The notes beneath the pieces were generated by a model. It was not told the origin of the DNA, made no database searches, and saw only the letters and a program-made list of their open reading frames with translations. A program made the position numbers and the translations under genes. Of a DNA stretch of 64,000 bases, positions 55,061-64,000 are shown one piece after another. The stretch's first letter is position 1. Each line of letters begins with the position of its first letter. Source of the DNA: Stutzerimonas kunmingensis (GTDB lineage: Bacteria > Pseudomonadota > Gammaproteobacteria > Pseudomonadales > Pseudomonadaceae); contig NZ_FORS01000005.1 of NCBI RefSeq assembly GCF_900114065.1, positions 124,001-188,000 on the forward strand. Direction: 5' to 3'.

Positions 55061-55522
55061 ATGACTTGCTTCAAGAACTACATGCTGCGTGCCTTCTGCA
55101 TGGCCGCCGCGGTCTGGATTGCGCCTACCAACGCTGAGAACCTACCCGAGCCGGTAGGCCATGTGGCGCGGGTGGAAGGCGCTGCGTACATCAGCAGTCG
55201 CGGCTATACCAACGCCGCCAAGGTCGGCCAGGCAATCGTGCCGGGTGTGGCTTTGAGCACCGGCGCCGAAGGTGCGCTGGGGGTGATCCTCGGCGACGGC
55301 AGTGTTTTGGCGTTCGGCCCGCACAGCGAGCTGACCCTCGACGACTATCGCTTCGCCCCGGCATTGGATGAGCTGCGCCTGCGCGCGACGCTCAATCGCG
55401 GCACGCTCAACCTGATTGCGGGCGACATGGCCCGCCTCGACCCACAGGCTATCGCTGTCGACACGCCGGACGGCCGCATCGGTGTGCGCGGTGGCCAGGT
55501 GTTGATGAAGGTGAGCCCGTGA
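55061..55522 (+). CDS. FecR-domain periplasmic protein
   Basis: A 153-residue protein with signal peptide (about 1-26) and a FecR domain: VGHVARVEGAAYISSRG, GVALSTGAEGALGVILGDGSVLAFGPHSELTLDDYRF and VDTPDGRIGVRGG. It lacks the TonB-sigma partners of true FecR. In other bacteria such FecR proteins stand with OmpA lipoproteins and a CHASE2 adenylate cyclase. Here only the OmpA gene follows, overlapping by 4 bp (GTGA). The signal is unknown. Confidence 0.82.
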   Translation: MTCFKNYMLRAFCMAAAVWIAPTNAENLPEPVGHVARVEGAAYISSRGYTNAAKVGQAIVPGVALSTGAEGALGVILGDGSVLAFGPHSELTLDDYRFAPALDELRLRATLNRGTLNLIAGDMARLDPQAIAVDTPDGRIGVRGGQVLMKVSP

Positions 55523-56103
55523 AGCCGATTACGCTGATGCAAACGATGGTGCTGCTGGCGATGACGGCAGTGGCGGGCTGCGCGCAGCATTCCTACGTGA
55601 TGCTGGCGGACGACAGTGGTGGGCGCGGTGGTGTGATGCTTGGAGAGGAAGGGGAGCGTCGGTTGGACGCGTCTGGCCAGGGCATGGCAATTGCCGGTAC
55701 CGGTCAGGCCTATGTCGTACCGGACATGCGCCGCAAGGCGGACTTCGACAAGGCGCTGGCTGCCCAGCCGGCATTGCCCGAGCGTTTTAGCCTTCATATC
55801 GCGCCATCCGGCGCGCTGGACAGCACGGCTGAACAACTGCTGGACAGCGTTCTGCTGGCAGCCCAGCGTCGGGACTATCCGGTGGTAACAGTCATCGGCC
55901 ATACCGATACGCTGGGTCATCGTGCGGCCAACGAGCAGGTCGGTTTGCGTCGCGCCCAGGCGGTCGCCGAGCTGTTGCGTACCAAGGGGCTGGAAGCGAT
56001 GGAGTTGCGGGTGGAATCCCACGGCGAGCGCAATCTGCTGATAGCGACGCCGGATGCCACGGCCGAGCCGCGCAATCGGCGGGTCGAAATTCTGGTGCGT
56101 TGA
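55519..56103 (+). CDS. OmpA-family lipoprotein
   Basis: A 194-residue protein with a lipobox (AVAGC, C21) and a C-terminal OmpA peptidoglycan-binding domain (about 85-194). It has VVTVIGHTDTLGHRAANEQVGLRRAQAVAELL and the end NRRVEILVR with the conserved Arg. It starts at GTG 55519, coupled to the FecR-like gene. It is probably anchored in the outer membrane and bound to the wall. The usual third gene, a cyclase, is absent; ridA follows convergently. Confidence 0.88.
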   Translation: MKPITLMQTMVLLAMTAVAGCAQHSYVMLADDSGGRGGVMLGEEGERRLDASGQGMAIAGTGQAYVVPDMRRKADFDKALAAQPALPERFSLHIAPSGALDSTAEQLLDSVLLAAQRRDYPVVTVIGHTDTLGHRAANEQVGLRRAQAVAELLRTKGLEAMELRVESHGERNLLIATPDATAEPRNRRVEILVR

Positions 56104-56113
56104 GGTCGATGAC

Positions 56114-56130
56114 GCGGCGACTGGCGCCGC
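56114..56130 (+). terminator. Hairpin after the OmpA-like gene
   Basis: GCGGCG-ACTGG-CGCCGC, 10 bp after the stop codon, between convergent genes. No T tract. Confidence 0.4.
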
Positions 56131-56147
56131 GCCGACAGACGATCCGG

Positions 56148-56528
56148 TCAGTCGATGACCAGAACGGCGTCCATTTCAACCTGCGCACCCTTGGGCAGGG
56201 CGGAGACACCGATGGCGGCACGCGCCGGGTACGGCTGCTGGCAGTAGCGGCTCATCACCTCGTTGACGGTGGCGAAGTTGCCGAGGTCGGTGAGGAAGAT
56301 GTTGAGCTTGACGATGTCCTTCAGCGAGCCGCCAGCCGCTTCTGCCACCGCCTTGAGGTTCTCGAAAACCTGCACCGCCTGCGCTTCGAAACCTTCCACC
56401 AGCTCCATGTTCTTGGGATCCAGCGGGATCTGCCCGGACAGGTAGACGGTGTTGCCGGCCTTGATGGCCTGGGAGTAGGTGCCAATGGCGGCCGGCGCCT
56501 TGTCGGTGTTGATCACGGTCTTGCTCAT
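56148..56528 (-). CDS. ridA: RidA family enamine/imine deaminase
   Basis: A 126-residue trimeric protein of the YjgF/RidA family. It hydrolyses reactive 2-aminoacrylate and related imines formed by PLP enzymes such as IlvA, also in this window. Family features are [28 protein letters not shown], the substrate-binding Arg in [25 protein letters not shown], and [15 protein letters not shown]. The start at 56528 lies behind GGAG. It is 105 bp after spoT on the same strand. Confidence 0.96.
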   Translation of the reverse strand: MSKTVINTDKAPAAIGTYSQAIKAGNTVYLSGQIPLDPKNMELVEGFEAQAVQVFENLKAVAEAAGGSLKDIVKLNIFLTDLGNFATVNEVMSRYCQQPYPARAAIGVSALPKGAQVEMDAVLVID

Positions 56529-56632
56529 GGAGACTCCTCTGAGGGTTGGGCAACGGGCAGCCAGCATAATGGCTGATGGCGAGAGCGGCCAGCCGTGGCG
56601 TTTTGCAGACAGATCGAAGTTGACGGAGGAGG

Positions 56633-58741
56633 TCAGGCCTTGACGCGGGTGATGCGGGTGACGCCCTTGATGGCGCGCAGCTTCTTGATGACTCGGGCCA
56701 GGTGCACGCGGTCATGCACGCTGACCACCAGCTGGACGACGCTGATGCGGCCGTCGCGCTCGTCCATGCCGATCTTCTCGATGTTGCCGTCGGCGGCATT
56801 GACGCTGCCGGCGAGCAGGGCGATCAGGCCGCGCTGGTGCTCCAGCTCGACCCGGAGCTCGACATTGAACTCGCCGGTGACATCCTTCGACCAGGATAGC
56901 TGGATGCACTTGTCCGGGTTGTGGCGTACGTCGGCGATGTTCCGGCAGGTTTCCAGGTGCACGACCATGCCCTTGCCGGCCGATAGATGCCCGACGATGG
57001 GGTCGCCGGGAATCGGCGTACAGCACTTGGCGTAGTTCAGCACCAGCCCTTCGGTGCCGCGAATCGCCAACGGACCTTCGAGTGCCGGTACTTCCTCATT
57101 GTCGTGCGATATCAGACGGCGCGCGATCACATAGGCCATGCGGTTGCCCAGGCCGATATCCTCCAGCAGATCCTCGACGTACTCCATGTGGTATTCGGTC
57201 AGTACCTGCTGGATGCGCTCGGCGCTGATCTTGTCCAGGCTGGTCTCGAAGCCGCTGAGCGCCTTGCTCAGCAAGCGCTCGCCGAGGTTGATCGACTCCG
57301 AACGACGCTGCAGTTTGAGCGCATGGCGGATATGCGTGCGTGCCTTGCCGGTGACGACAAAATTCAGCCAGGCCGGATTCGGCCGCGCACCTGGTGCGGT
57401 GACGATCTCCACCGTCGAGCCACTCTCCAGTGGTTGCGACAGCGGCGCCAGGCGACGGTTGACGCGGCAGGCGATGCAGGTGTTGCCGACGTCGGTGTGC
57501 ACCGCGTAGGCGAAGTCGACGGCGGTGGAACCCTTGGGCATCTCCATGATGCGGCCCTTGGGGGTGAAGACGTAGACCTCGTCGGGGAACAGGTCGATCT
57601 TCACGCTCTCGATGAATTCCAGCGAGTTGCCGGCGCGCTGCTGCAGTTCCAGTACACCCTTGACCCACTGGCGGGCGCGGGCGTGGGTGCCCTTGGGCAC
57701 TTCGTCCTCGGGGGACTTGTACAGCCAGTGCGCGGCGATGCCGTTGTTGGCCATCTCTTCCATCTCGCGGGTGCGAATCTGGATCTCGATGGGCACGCCG
57801 TGCATGCCGAACAGGGTGGTGTGCAGGGACTGGTAGCCGTTGGCCTTGGGAATCGCGATGTAGTCCTTGAAACGGCCCGGCAGCGGCTTGTACAGGCTGT
57901 GCACCGCACCGAGCACGCGGTAGCAGGTGTCGACCTTGTCCACCACGATGCGGAACGCGTAGACGTCCATGATCTCGTGGAACGCCTTGCGCTTGCCGCG
58001 CATCTTCTTGTAGATGCTGTATAGGTGCTTCTCGCGGCCCAGTACGTCGCCTTCCAGGCCTTCGCGCTCTAGGCAATGGATCAGCGATTGTTCGATCTTC
58101 TCGACGATCTCGTTGCGGTTGCCGCGGGCGCGGCGAACGGCTGCGCGGATGCGTTCGGAGCGCATCGGGTGCATGGCCTTGAAACCGAGATCCTCGAACT
58201 CCACGCGCATGGTGTGCATGCCCAGCCGGTTGGCGATGGGCGCGTAGATCTCGAGGGTTTCCTTGGCGATGCGGCGGCGCTTTTCCCCGGCCAGCACTTC
58301 CAGGGTACGCATGTTGTGCAGGCGGTCGGCGAGTTTGACCAGGATCACGCGGATATCGCGAGCCATGGCCATGGCCATCTTCTGGAAATTCTCGGCCTGT
58401 GCCTCGGCCTTGGTCTCGAAGTTCATCTGGGTCAGCTTGCTGACCCCGTCGACCAGTTCGGCAACGGTTTCGCCGAACTGCGCGACCAGCGCTTCCTTGG
58501 GAATGCCGGTGTCTTCAATGACGTCATGCAGCATCGCGGCCATCAGGCTCTGATGGTCCATGTGCATGTCGGCGAGGATGTTGGCTACCGCGAGAGGATG
58601 GGTGACGTAGGCTTCACCGCTGCGCCGGCGTTGACCGTCGTGGGCCTGCTCGGCGTAAAAATAGGCACGACGGACCAGATTGACCTGATCCGGGCCGAGG
58701 TAGGTCGATAGGCGATCCGCAAGCGCGTCTATGGCTGGCAA
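56633..58741 (-). CDS. spoT: Bifunctional (p)ppGpp synthetase/hydrolase SpoT
   Basis: A 702-residue stringent-response enzyme. The HD hydrolase domain has H48, H72 and D73 ([21 protein letters not shown]), so hydrolase activity is expected. The synthetase domain has [21 protein letters not shown] and [26 protein letters not shown] ([30 protein letters not shown]) and C-terminal ACT domains follow. It is downstream of rpoZ, the standard rpoZ-spoT order. Confidence 0.97.
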   Translation of the reverse strand: MPAIDALADRLSTYLGPDQVNLVRRAYFYAEQAHDGQRRRSGEAYVTHPLAVANILADMHMDHQSLMAAMLHDVIEDTGIPKEALVAQFGETVAELVDGVSKLTQMNFETKAEAQAENFQKMAMAMARDIRVILVKLADRLHNMRTLEVLAGEKRRRIAKETLEIYAPIANRLGMHTMRVEFEDLGFKAMHPMRSERIRAAVRRARGNRNEIVEKIEQSLIHCLEREGLEGDVLGREKHLYSIYKKMRGKRKAFHEIMDVYAFRIVVDKVDTCYRVLGAVHSLYKPLPGRFKDYIAIPKANGYQSLHTTLFGMHGVPIEIQIRTREMEEMANNGIAAHWLYKSPEDEVPKGTHARARQWVKGVLELQQRAGNSLEFIESVKIDLFPDEVYVFTPKGRIMEMPKGSTAVDFAYAVHTDVGNTCIACRVNRRLAPLSQPLESGSTVEIVTAPGARPNPAWLNFVVTGKARTHIRHALKLQRRSESINLGERLLSKALSGFETSLDKISAERIQQVLTEYHMEYVEDLLEDIGLGNRMAYVIARRLISHDNEEVPALEGPLAIRGTEGLVLNYAKCCTPIPGDPIVGHLSAGKGMVVHLETCRNIADVRHNPDKCIQLSWSKDVTGEFNVELRVELEHQRGLIALLAGSVNAADGNIEKIGMDERDGRISVVQLVVSVHDRVHLARVIKKLRAIKGVTRITRVKA

Positions 58742-58801
58742 GACAGTGCTCCTTGCCAGCGGGCTTCGATGTTATCGGTTCGACTTCGACCTGGCATTTA
58801 T

Positions 58802-59065
58802 TCAGATGGCCTCGTTCGGCTCTTCCTCGTACTGGGTGAAGAGAGGCTCGTCGTCAACGATCTCGTCTTGTGCAATGACATCGTAGTCGACCAGGCCGGA
58901 AGCGATCTCGCGCAGGGCGACGACGGTCGGCTTGTCATTTTCCCATGCGACCTTGGGCTCCTTGCCACCGGTGGCCAGCTGGCGCGAGCGCTTGGTAGCG
59001 AGCATGACCAGCTCGAAGCGGTTATCGACGTTGTCCAGGCAATCTTCAACGGTAACGCGGGCCAT
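58802..59065 (-). CDS. rpoZ: RNA polymerase omega subunit
   Basis: An 87-residue subunit that helps assemble beta-prime and, with DksA/ppGpp, mediates the stringent response. It has [33 protein letters not shown], the canonical N-terminus with the MAR motif, then [12 protein letters not shown]. The ATG at 59065 is preferred; an ATG at 59080 is in frame. Upstream of spoT and downstream of gmk. Confidence 0.97.
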   Translation of the reverse strand: MARVTVEDCLDNVDNRFELVMLATKRSRQLATGGKEPKVAWENDKPTVVALREIASGLVDYDVIAQDEIVDDEPLFTQYEEEPNEAI

Positions 59066-59171
59066 GGTGTTCCTCATCAATAGCGGTAGAGCGTGCCCGA
59101 ATGGGCGAGCGGACGGAGTAGTCTAAAAAATCACCAGCCTTAATGGAAGCGCTGTTTCTGCGGGCTGTGCG

Positions 59172-60733
<1,562 letters not shown>

Positions 60734-60845
60734 CGGGGATACCTCTCGATTGCGGGCTGCGAAAGGCGAAGGATTGTAAAGGAAAACAGGGTGTCGCGGC
60801 AGCGATGGCCGGACGGTCGCGACCCTTTTCCACGCCAATGGGCTC

Positions 60846-60851
60846 TATAAT
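60846..60851 (+). promoter_or_regulatory. Candidate -10 box of rph
   Basis: A perfect TATAAT, 33 bp before the rph ATG. No convincing -35 was found 16-18 bp upstream, so only the -10 is called. The implied leader is about 28 nt. Confidence 0.5.
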
Positions 60852-60884
60852 GCCGGTCAATTTCCTATCTAGCAGGACCTATAC

Positions 60885-61607
60885 ATGAAGCGACCCAGTG
60901 GCCGTGCCGCCGATCAGCTGCGCTCGATCCGCATCACCCGCAACTACACCAAGCATGCCGAGGGCTCGGTGCTGGTGGAGTTCGGCGACACCAAGGTGAT
61001 CTGCACGGTCAGCATCGAGTCCGGCGTCCCGCGTTTCCTGAAAGGGCAGGGGCAGGGTTGGCTGACCGCCGAGTACGGCATGCTGCCGCGCGCTACGGGT
61101 GAGCGCAACCAGCGTGAAGCCTCGCGCGGCAAGCAGGGTGGACGCACTCTGGAAATCCAGCGCCTGATCGGTCGTTCGTTGCGTGCGGCGCTCGACATGA
61201 GCAAGCTCGGTGAGAACACGCTGTTCATCGACTGCGATGTGATCCAGGCCGACGGCGGTACGCGCACGGCGTCGATCACCGGTGCCATGGTGGCGGTGAT
61301 CGATGCGCTCAAGGTGCTAAAGAAACGTGGCGGTCTGAAGGCGGGCGATCCGGTCAAGCAGATGATTGCAGCGGTATCGGTCGGTATCTACCAGGGCGAA
61401 CCGGTGCTGGATCTGGATTACCTGGAGGACTCGGCGGCCGAAACCGATCTGAATGTGGTGATGACCGACGCGGGCGGCTTTATCGAGGTGCAGGGCACGG
61501 CCGAGGGGGCACCGTTCCATCCTGAGGAACTCAATGCGATGCTGGCTCTGGCCCATGATGGCGTGCGCCAGCTGTTCGAGCTACAGCGCGCGGCGCTGGC
61601 GGACTGA
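60885..61607 (+). CDS. rph: RNase PH
   Basis: A 240-residue phosphorolytic 3'-exonuclease that trims tRNA precursors. It has [84 protein letters not shown] with the phosphate-binding Arg, and [18 protein letters not shown]. Complete, unlike the frameshifted E. coli K-12 copy. Followed by a DUF4870-like gene at 17 bp. Confidence 0.97.
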   Translation: MKRPSGRAADQLRSIRITRNYTKHAEGSVLVEFGDTKVICTVSIESGVPRFLKGQGQGWLTAEYGMLPRATGERNQREASRGKQGGRTLEIQRLIGRSLRAALDMSKLGENTLFIDCDVIQADGGTRTASITGAMVAVIDALKVLKKRGGLKAGDPVKQMIAAVSVGIYQGEPVLDLDYLEDSAAETDLNVVMTDAGGFIEVQGTAEGAPFHPEELNAMLALAHDGVRQLFELQRAALAD

Positions 61608-61624
61608 GCAAGAGGTAGCGCGAA

Positions 61625-61993
61625 ATGACCGATCAGGATCTTGTGCCGTTACCCAGTCGCGAAGCGCGCCAGTGGGCGATGTTCTGCCACTACTCGGCGT
61701 TCTTCTGGTTTCTGGCGCCGATGATCGGCAACGTGATCGGCCCGCTCATCGTCTGGCAGCTGAAGAAGGACATGGATCCCTTCGTCGATCAGCAGGGTAG
61801 GGAGGCGCTGAATTTTCAGCTGACCTTCAGCATCGCAATGATGATCTGCGGCGTGCTGGCCTGGATCCTCATCGGCTTTCCGCTAATGGTGTTGGTGAGC
61901 GTGGTGGCGCTGGTGCTGGTGGTGATCGCCGGCATTCGCGCCAACGAGGGCAAGCCCTACCGCTATCCGTTCTGTTGGCGGCTGGTCAAGTAG
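61625..61993 (+). CDS. DUF4870 (Tic20-like) membrane protein
   Basis: A 122-residue protein with three to four spans (about 24-50, 68-82 and 85-105). Motifs are MFCHYSAFFWFLAPMIGNVIGPLIVW, KKDMDPFVDQQGREALNFQ and YRYPFCWRLVK. The FVDQQGREALNFQ segment is the DUF4870 landmark. Function is unknown. It is likely co-transcribed with rph; it is convergent with crc, with a hairpin between. Confidence 0.88.
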   Translation: MTDQDLVPLPSREARQWAMFCHYSAFFWFLAPMIGNVIGPLIVWQLKKDMDPFVDQQGREALNFQLTFSIAMMICGVLAWILIGFPLMVLVSVVALVLVVIAGIRANEGKPYRYPFCWRLVK

Positions 61994-62000
61994 GGCAAAC

Positions 62001-62023
62001 CGCTGAGCCTCAGAGGCTCAGCG
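62001..62023. terminator. Hairpin between the DUF4870 gene and crc
   Basis: A perfect 10-bp stem CGCTGAGCCT / AGGCTCAGCG with a CAG loop. The crc stop codon (62010-62012) lies at its tip. No T tract. It is probably a bidirectional end. Confidence 0.5.
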
Positions 62024-62789
62024 TCCAGTCGTAGTCAACGATCAGCGGCGCGTGCTGGGAGAAGCGTGGCTGCCGTGGCAGGCGAGCAGTGCGCACGAAG
62101 CGGCGTAGACCGGATGTCAGGATCTGGTAGTCGAAACGCCAGCCGAGGTTGAGCATTTCGGCCTGCTCGGTGTCCGGCCACCAGCTGAACAGATCGCCTT
62201 CGCGATTGACTTCGCGCAGGGCGTCGATATAGCCCATATTGCCGAAAATCTCGTCCAGCCAGGCGCGCTCGGGCGCCAGAAACCCTGGGTCCTGCTGACA
62301 ATCGCGCCAGTTCTTCACGTCCAACTTCTGGTGGGCGACATACAGTGAGCCACAATAAATGTACTCGCGGCGCTTGCGGCGCTGCTTGTCCAGGTAGTGG
62401 GCGAAGTCGTCCATGAACTTGAGTTTGTGGTTCAGGTTGGCATCGCCGCCGTGGCCGGACGGCACCAACAGGCTGGCGATGCTGACCTTGTCGAAATCCG
62501 CCTGCAGGTAACGCCCGTAGCGATCCGCCGTCTCGAAGCCCAGTCCGGTGATGACGGCCTTCGGCTGCAGCCTGGAATAGAGCGCCACGCCTCCCTGCTC
62601 CGGAATCTCGGCATCGCAGGCATAGAGAAAGTAACCGTCCAGCTGGTAGGCCGGATCGTCGAGTTCCAAGGCAGAGGCGCGGGTATCTTGCAGGCAGATG
62701 ACATCGGCATTCTGCGCTTGCAGCCAGCTGAGCAATCCCCGCTGTGCCGCCGCTTGAATGCCATTCACGTTGACGCTGATGATCCGCAT
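62010..62789 (-). CDS. crc: Catabolite repression control protein Crc
   Basis: A 259-residue ExoIII-fold protein, exactly the Pseudomonas Crc length. It assists Hfq in repressing translation of catabolic mRNAs. The nuclease site is degenerate: LQDTRAS replaces LQETK, the GDxN motif is GSLY (147-150), and SDH is SQH (244-246). Crc lacks DNase activity, in agreement. It is divergent from pyrE across 85 bp. Likely regulates the glycolate permease in this window (A-rich motif). Confidence 0.95.
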   Translation of the reverse strand: MRIISVNVNGIQAAAQRGLLSWLQAQNADVICLQDTRASALELDDPAYQLDGYFLYACDAEIPEQGGVALYSRLQPKAVITGLGFETADRYGRYLQADFDKVSIASLLVPSGHGGDANLNHKLKFMDDFAHYLDKQRRKRREYIYCGSLYVAHQKLDVKNWRDCQQDPGFLAPERAWLDEIFGNMGYIDALREVNREGDLFSWWPDTEQAEMLNLGWRFDYQILTSGLRRFVRTARLPRQPRFSQHAPLIVDYDWTLSL

Positions 62790-62874
62790 AAATGGCCCCT
62801 AAAAACACGTGCGTGTATGATAACCCAAGCTCTTCGCAATTAGCTAAAACAGTGGTTTTCCGGGAAATTTCTTC

Positions 62875-63516
62875 ATGCAGGCGTACCAGCGCGAGTTCAT
62901 TCGCTTCGCCATCGAACGCGGTGTTCTGCGTTTCGGTGAGTTCACTCTCAAGTCGGGACGCACCAGCCCCTATTTTTTCAATGCCGGGTTGTTCAACAGC
63001 GGCAGCGCGTTGGCACAGCTCGGGCGGTTCTACGCCTCGGCGGTGATCGAGAGCGGCCTGGATTTCGACGTCATCTTCGGCCCGGCCTACAAGGGCATCC
63101 CGCTAGGCGCAGCCACCGCCATCGCGCTGGCCGAGCAGCATCAGCGCGACCTGCCTTGGTGCTTCAACCGCAAGGAAGCCAAGGATCATGGTGAGGGTGG
63201 CACGCTGGTCGGTGCACCGCTGGTGGGGCGTGTGCTGATCGTCGATGACGTGATCACCGCCGGCACCGCGATCCGCGAAGTGATGCAGATCATCCAGGCG
63301 CAGAAAGCCGAGGCCGCCGGCGTACTCATCGCCTTGAATCGACAGGAAAGAGGGCAGGGCGAGCTGTCGGCGATTCAAGAAGTTGAACGTGATTATCGAA
63401 TGCCGGTAATCAGTATTGTGTCCCTTGAGCAAGTGCTGGAATATCTCGCCGACGACGCTCAGCTGAAACAGCACCTGCCCGCGGTACAGGCTTATCGCGA
63501 GCAGTACGGAATCTGA
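62875..63516 (+). CDS. pyrE: Orotate phosphoribosyltransferase
   Basis: A 213-residue enzyme (E. coli PyrE has 213) making OMP from orotate and PRPP in pyrimidine synthesis. It has [29 protein letters not shown], the flexible-loop [13 protein letters not shown] and the PRPP motif [16 protein letters not shown]. The start is the ATG at 62875. Dimeric, cytosolic and complete. Confidence 0.97.
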   Translation: MQAYQREFIRFAIERGVLRFGEFTLKSGRTSPYFFNAGLFNSGSALAQLGRFYASAVIESGLDFDVIFGPAYKGIPLGAATAIALAEQHQRDLPWCFNRKEAKDHGEGGTLVGAPLVGRVLIVDDVITAGTAIREVMQIIQAQKAEAAGVLIALNRQERGQGELSAIQEVERDYRMPVISIVSLEQVLEYLADDAQLKQHLPAVQAYREQYGI

Positions 63517-63536
63517 CCCAGGGTAGGTAATGCGCC

Positions 63537-64000
63537 ATGCGTAAATCGGTAGCCGCTCGTACGTTGCTCCTGCTGGGAGTCATATGTCCGGTATTGGCCT
63601 CGGCTGCCGAGCTGTATCGCTATGTGGACGACCGCGGCGTGGTCGTACTCGATCGCCATGGCGTGCCGCCGCAACACATTTCGCGTGGATATCAGGTGCT
63701 CAACGAGCAAGGGCGAGTGGTCCGCGAGGTGCCGCCGGCACCGACCGCGGAGGAATTTGCCCGGTTGCAGGCACAGAAGGCCCGTGCTGCATCGGATGCG
63801 CAGCTGCTGCGTCTGTATGCCAGTGTCGAGGATGTGGAGCGGGCCGAAACGCGCAAGCTTTCCGAGCTCGATAGCGTGATGGGCTTGGCCCGCGGCAACC
63901 TGCAGTCGATACGCAACCAGCATGCGAGCTTGCGCAAGCAGGCGGCGAACCATGAGCGCGCCGGTCGCAAGGTTCCGGGCAACCTGTTGGCGCAGATCGA
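63537..64000 (+). CDS. DUF4124 protein, partial (3' end outside window)
   Basis: At least 154 residues and still open at the edge. It has a signal peptide (LLLLGVICPVLASAAE, cut near ASA-AE), a DUF4124 module (ELYRYVDDRGVVVLDRHGVPPQ) and a Glu/Ala/Arg-rich helical segment likely to be coiled coil (about 65-150). Secreted or periplasmic. ATG 63537 lies 20 bp after pyrE, after a GGTAGG-like site. Only the N-terminal domain can be judged. Confidence 0.8.
   Translation, partial: MRKSVAARTLLLLGVICPVLASAAELYRYVDDRGVVVLDRHGVPPQHISRGYQVLNEQGRVVREVPPAPTAEEFARLQAQKARAASDAQLLRLYASVEDVERAETRKLSELDSVMGLARGNLQSIRNQHASLRKQAANHERAGRKVPGNLLAQI

Noticed and set aside
54787..55137. 116-codon frame before the FecR gene
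   Set aside because: It overlaps the FecR start in another frame and shows no signal peptide or domain.

Overview
The window is high-GC gammaproteobacterial chromosome with the gene content and order of a Pseudomonas-group genome, most likely the P. stutzeri (Stutzerimonas) lineage. Supporting features are PhoB/PhoR next to UbiA/UbiC and GlcC, tandem rubredoxin and rubredoxin reductase genes before HU, Crc next to PyrE, PtsP with RppH, and a D-2-hydroxyglutarate dehydrogenase at the left edge. There are no rRNA or tRNA genes, IS elements, phage genes or CRISPR arrays. Coding density is high. The window looks like core chromosome with a few accessory genes.

Left part (1-15.1 kb): the 3' part of a FAD-linked D-2-hydroxyglutarate dehydrogenase, an FAH-family hydrolase, two tandem YjiK-like (SdiA-regulated family) proteins, a YegP-like protein, divergent rpiA/ilvA, a DUF2269-like membrane protein, a HAD phosphatase, rppH-ptsP (RNA 5' processing and the nitrogen PTS), an NRDE protein, a TauE/SafE permease, lgt-thyA and an orphan ParA ATPase.

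15.1-27.6 kb: a five-gene branched-chain-amino-acid-type ABC transporter operon with overlapping genes, a tandem-domain universal stress protein, a response regulator with a degenerate PilZ-like tail, an M23 peptidase, an outer-membrane barrel, a CNNM/CorC-type protein and phoBR. A PhoB box and a well-spaced -10 lie in front of phoB.

27.6-41 kb: ubiCA, then a compact glycolate module. The regulator glcC is divergent from glcDEF, glcG, glcB (malate synthase G) and a lactate/glycolate permease. Two near-identical FadR-type operators, 107 bp apart, sit in the glcC-glcD gap. Together these genes would import glycolate, oxidise it to glyoxylate and condense it with acetyl-CoA to malate. Rubredoxin, rubredoxin reductase, HU and an SCP2-like protein follow.

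41-56 kb: the glutarate/glutaryl-CoA set (LysR regulator, gcdH, CoA-transferase), a divergent oxidoreductase/LysR pair, a LemA-TPM-TPM operon, a TPR protein divergent from a DJ-1/AraC regulator, a divergent FtsH-like AAA protease, an orphan solute-binding protein, and a FecR-OmpA lipoprotein pair preceded by two tandem hairpins.

56-64 kb: ridA, spoT-rpoZ, gmk, yicC, rph, a DUF4870-like protein, crc, pyrE and the start of a DUF4124 protein. Crc lacks several ExoIII catalytic residues. A-rich Hfq/Crc-type motifs occur before the permease, hupA and the ABC operon. No clearly new multi-gene system was found. The best second looks are the divergent FtsH-like protease, the FecR-OmpA unit without a cyclase, the stop-codon-centred hairpins between convergent genes, and the paired glc operators.
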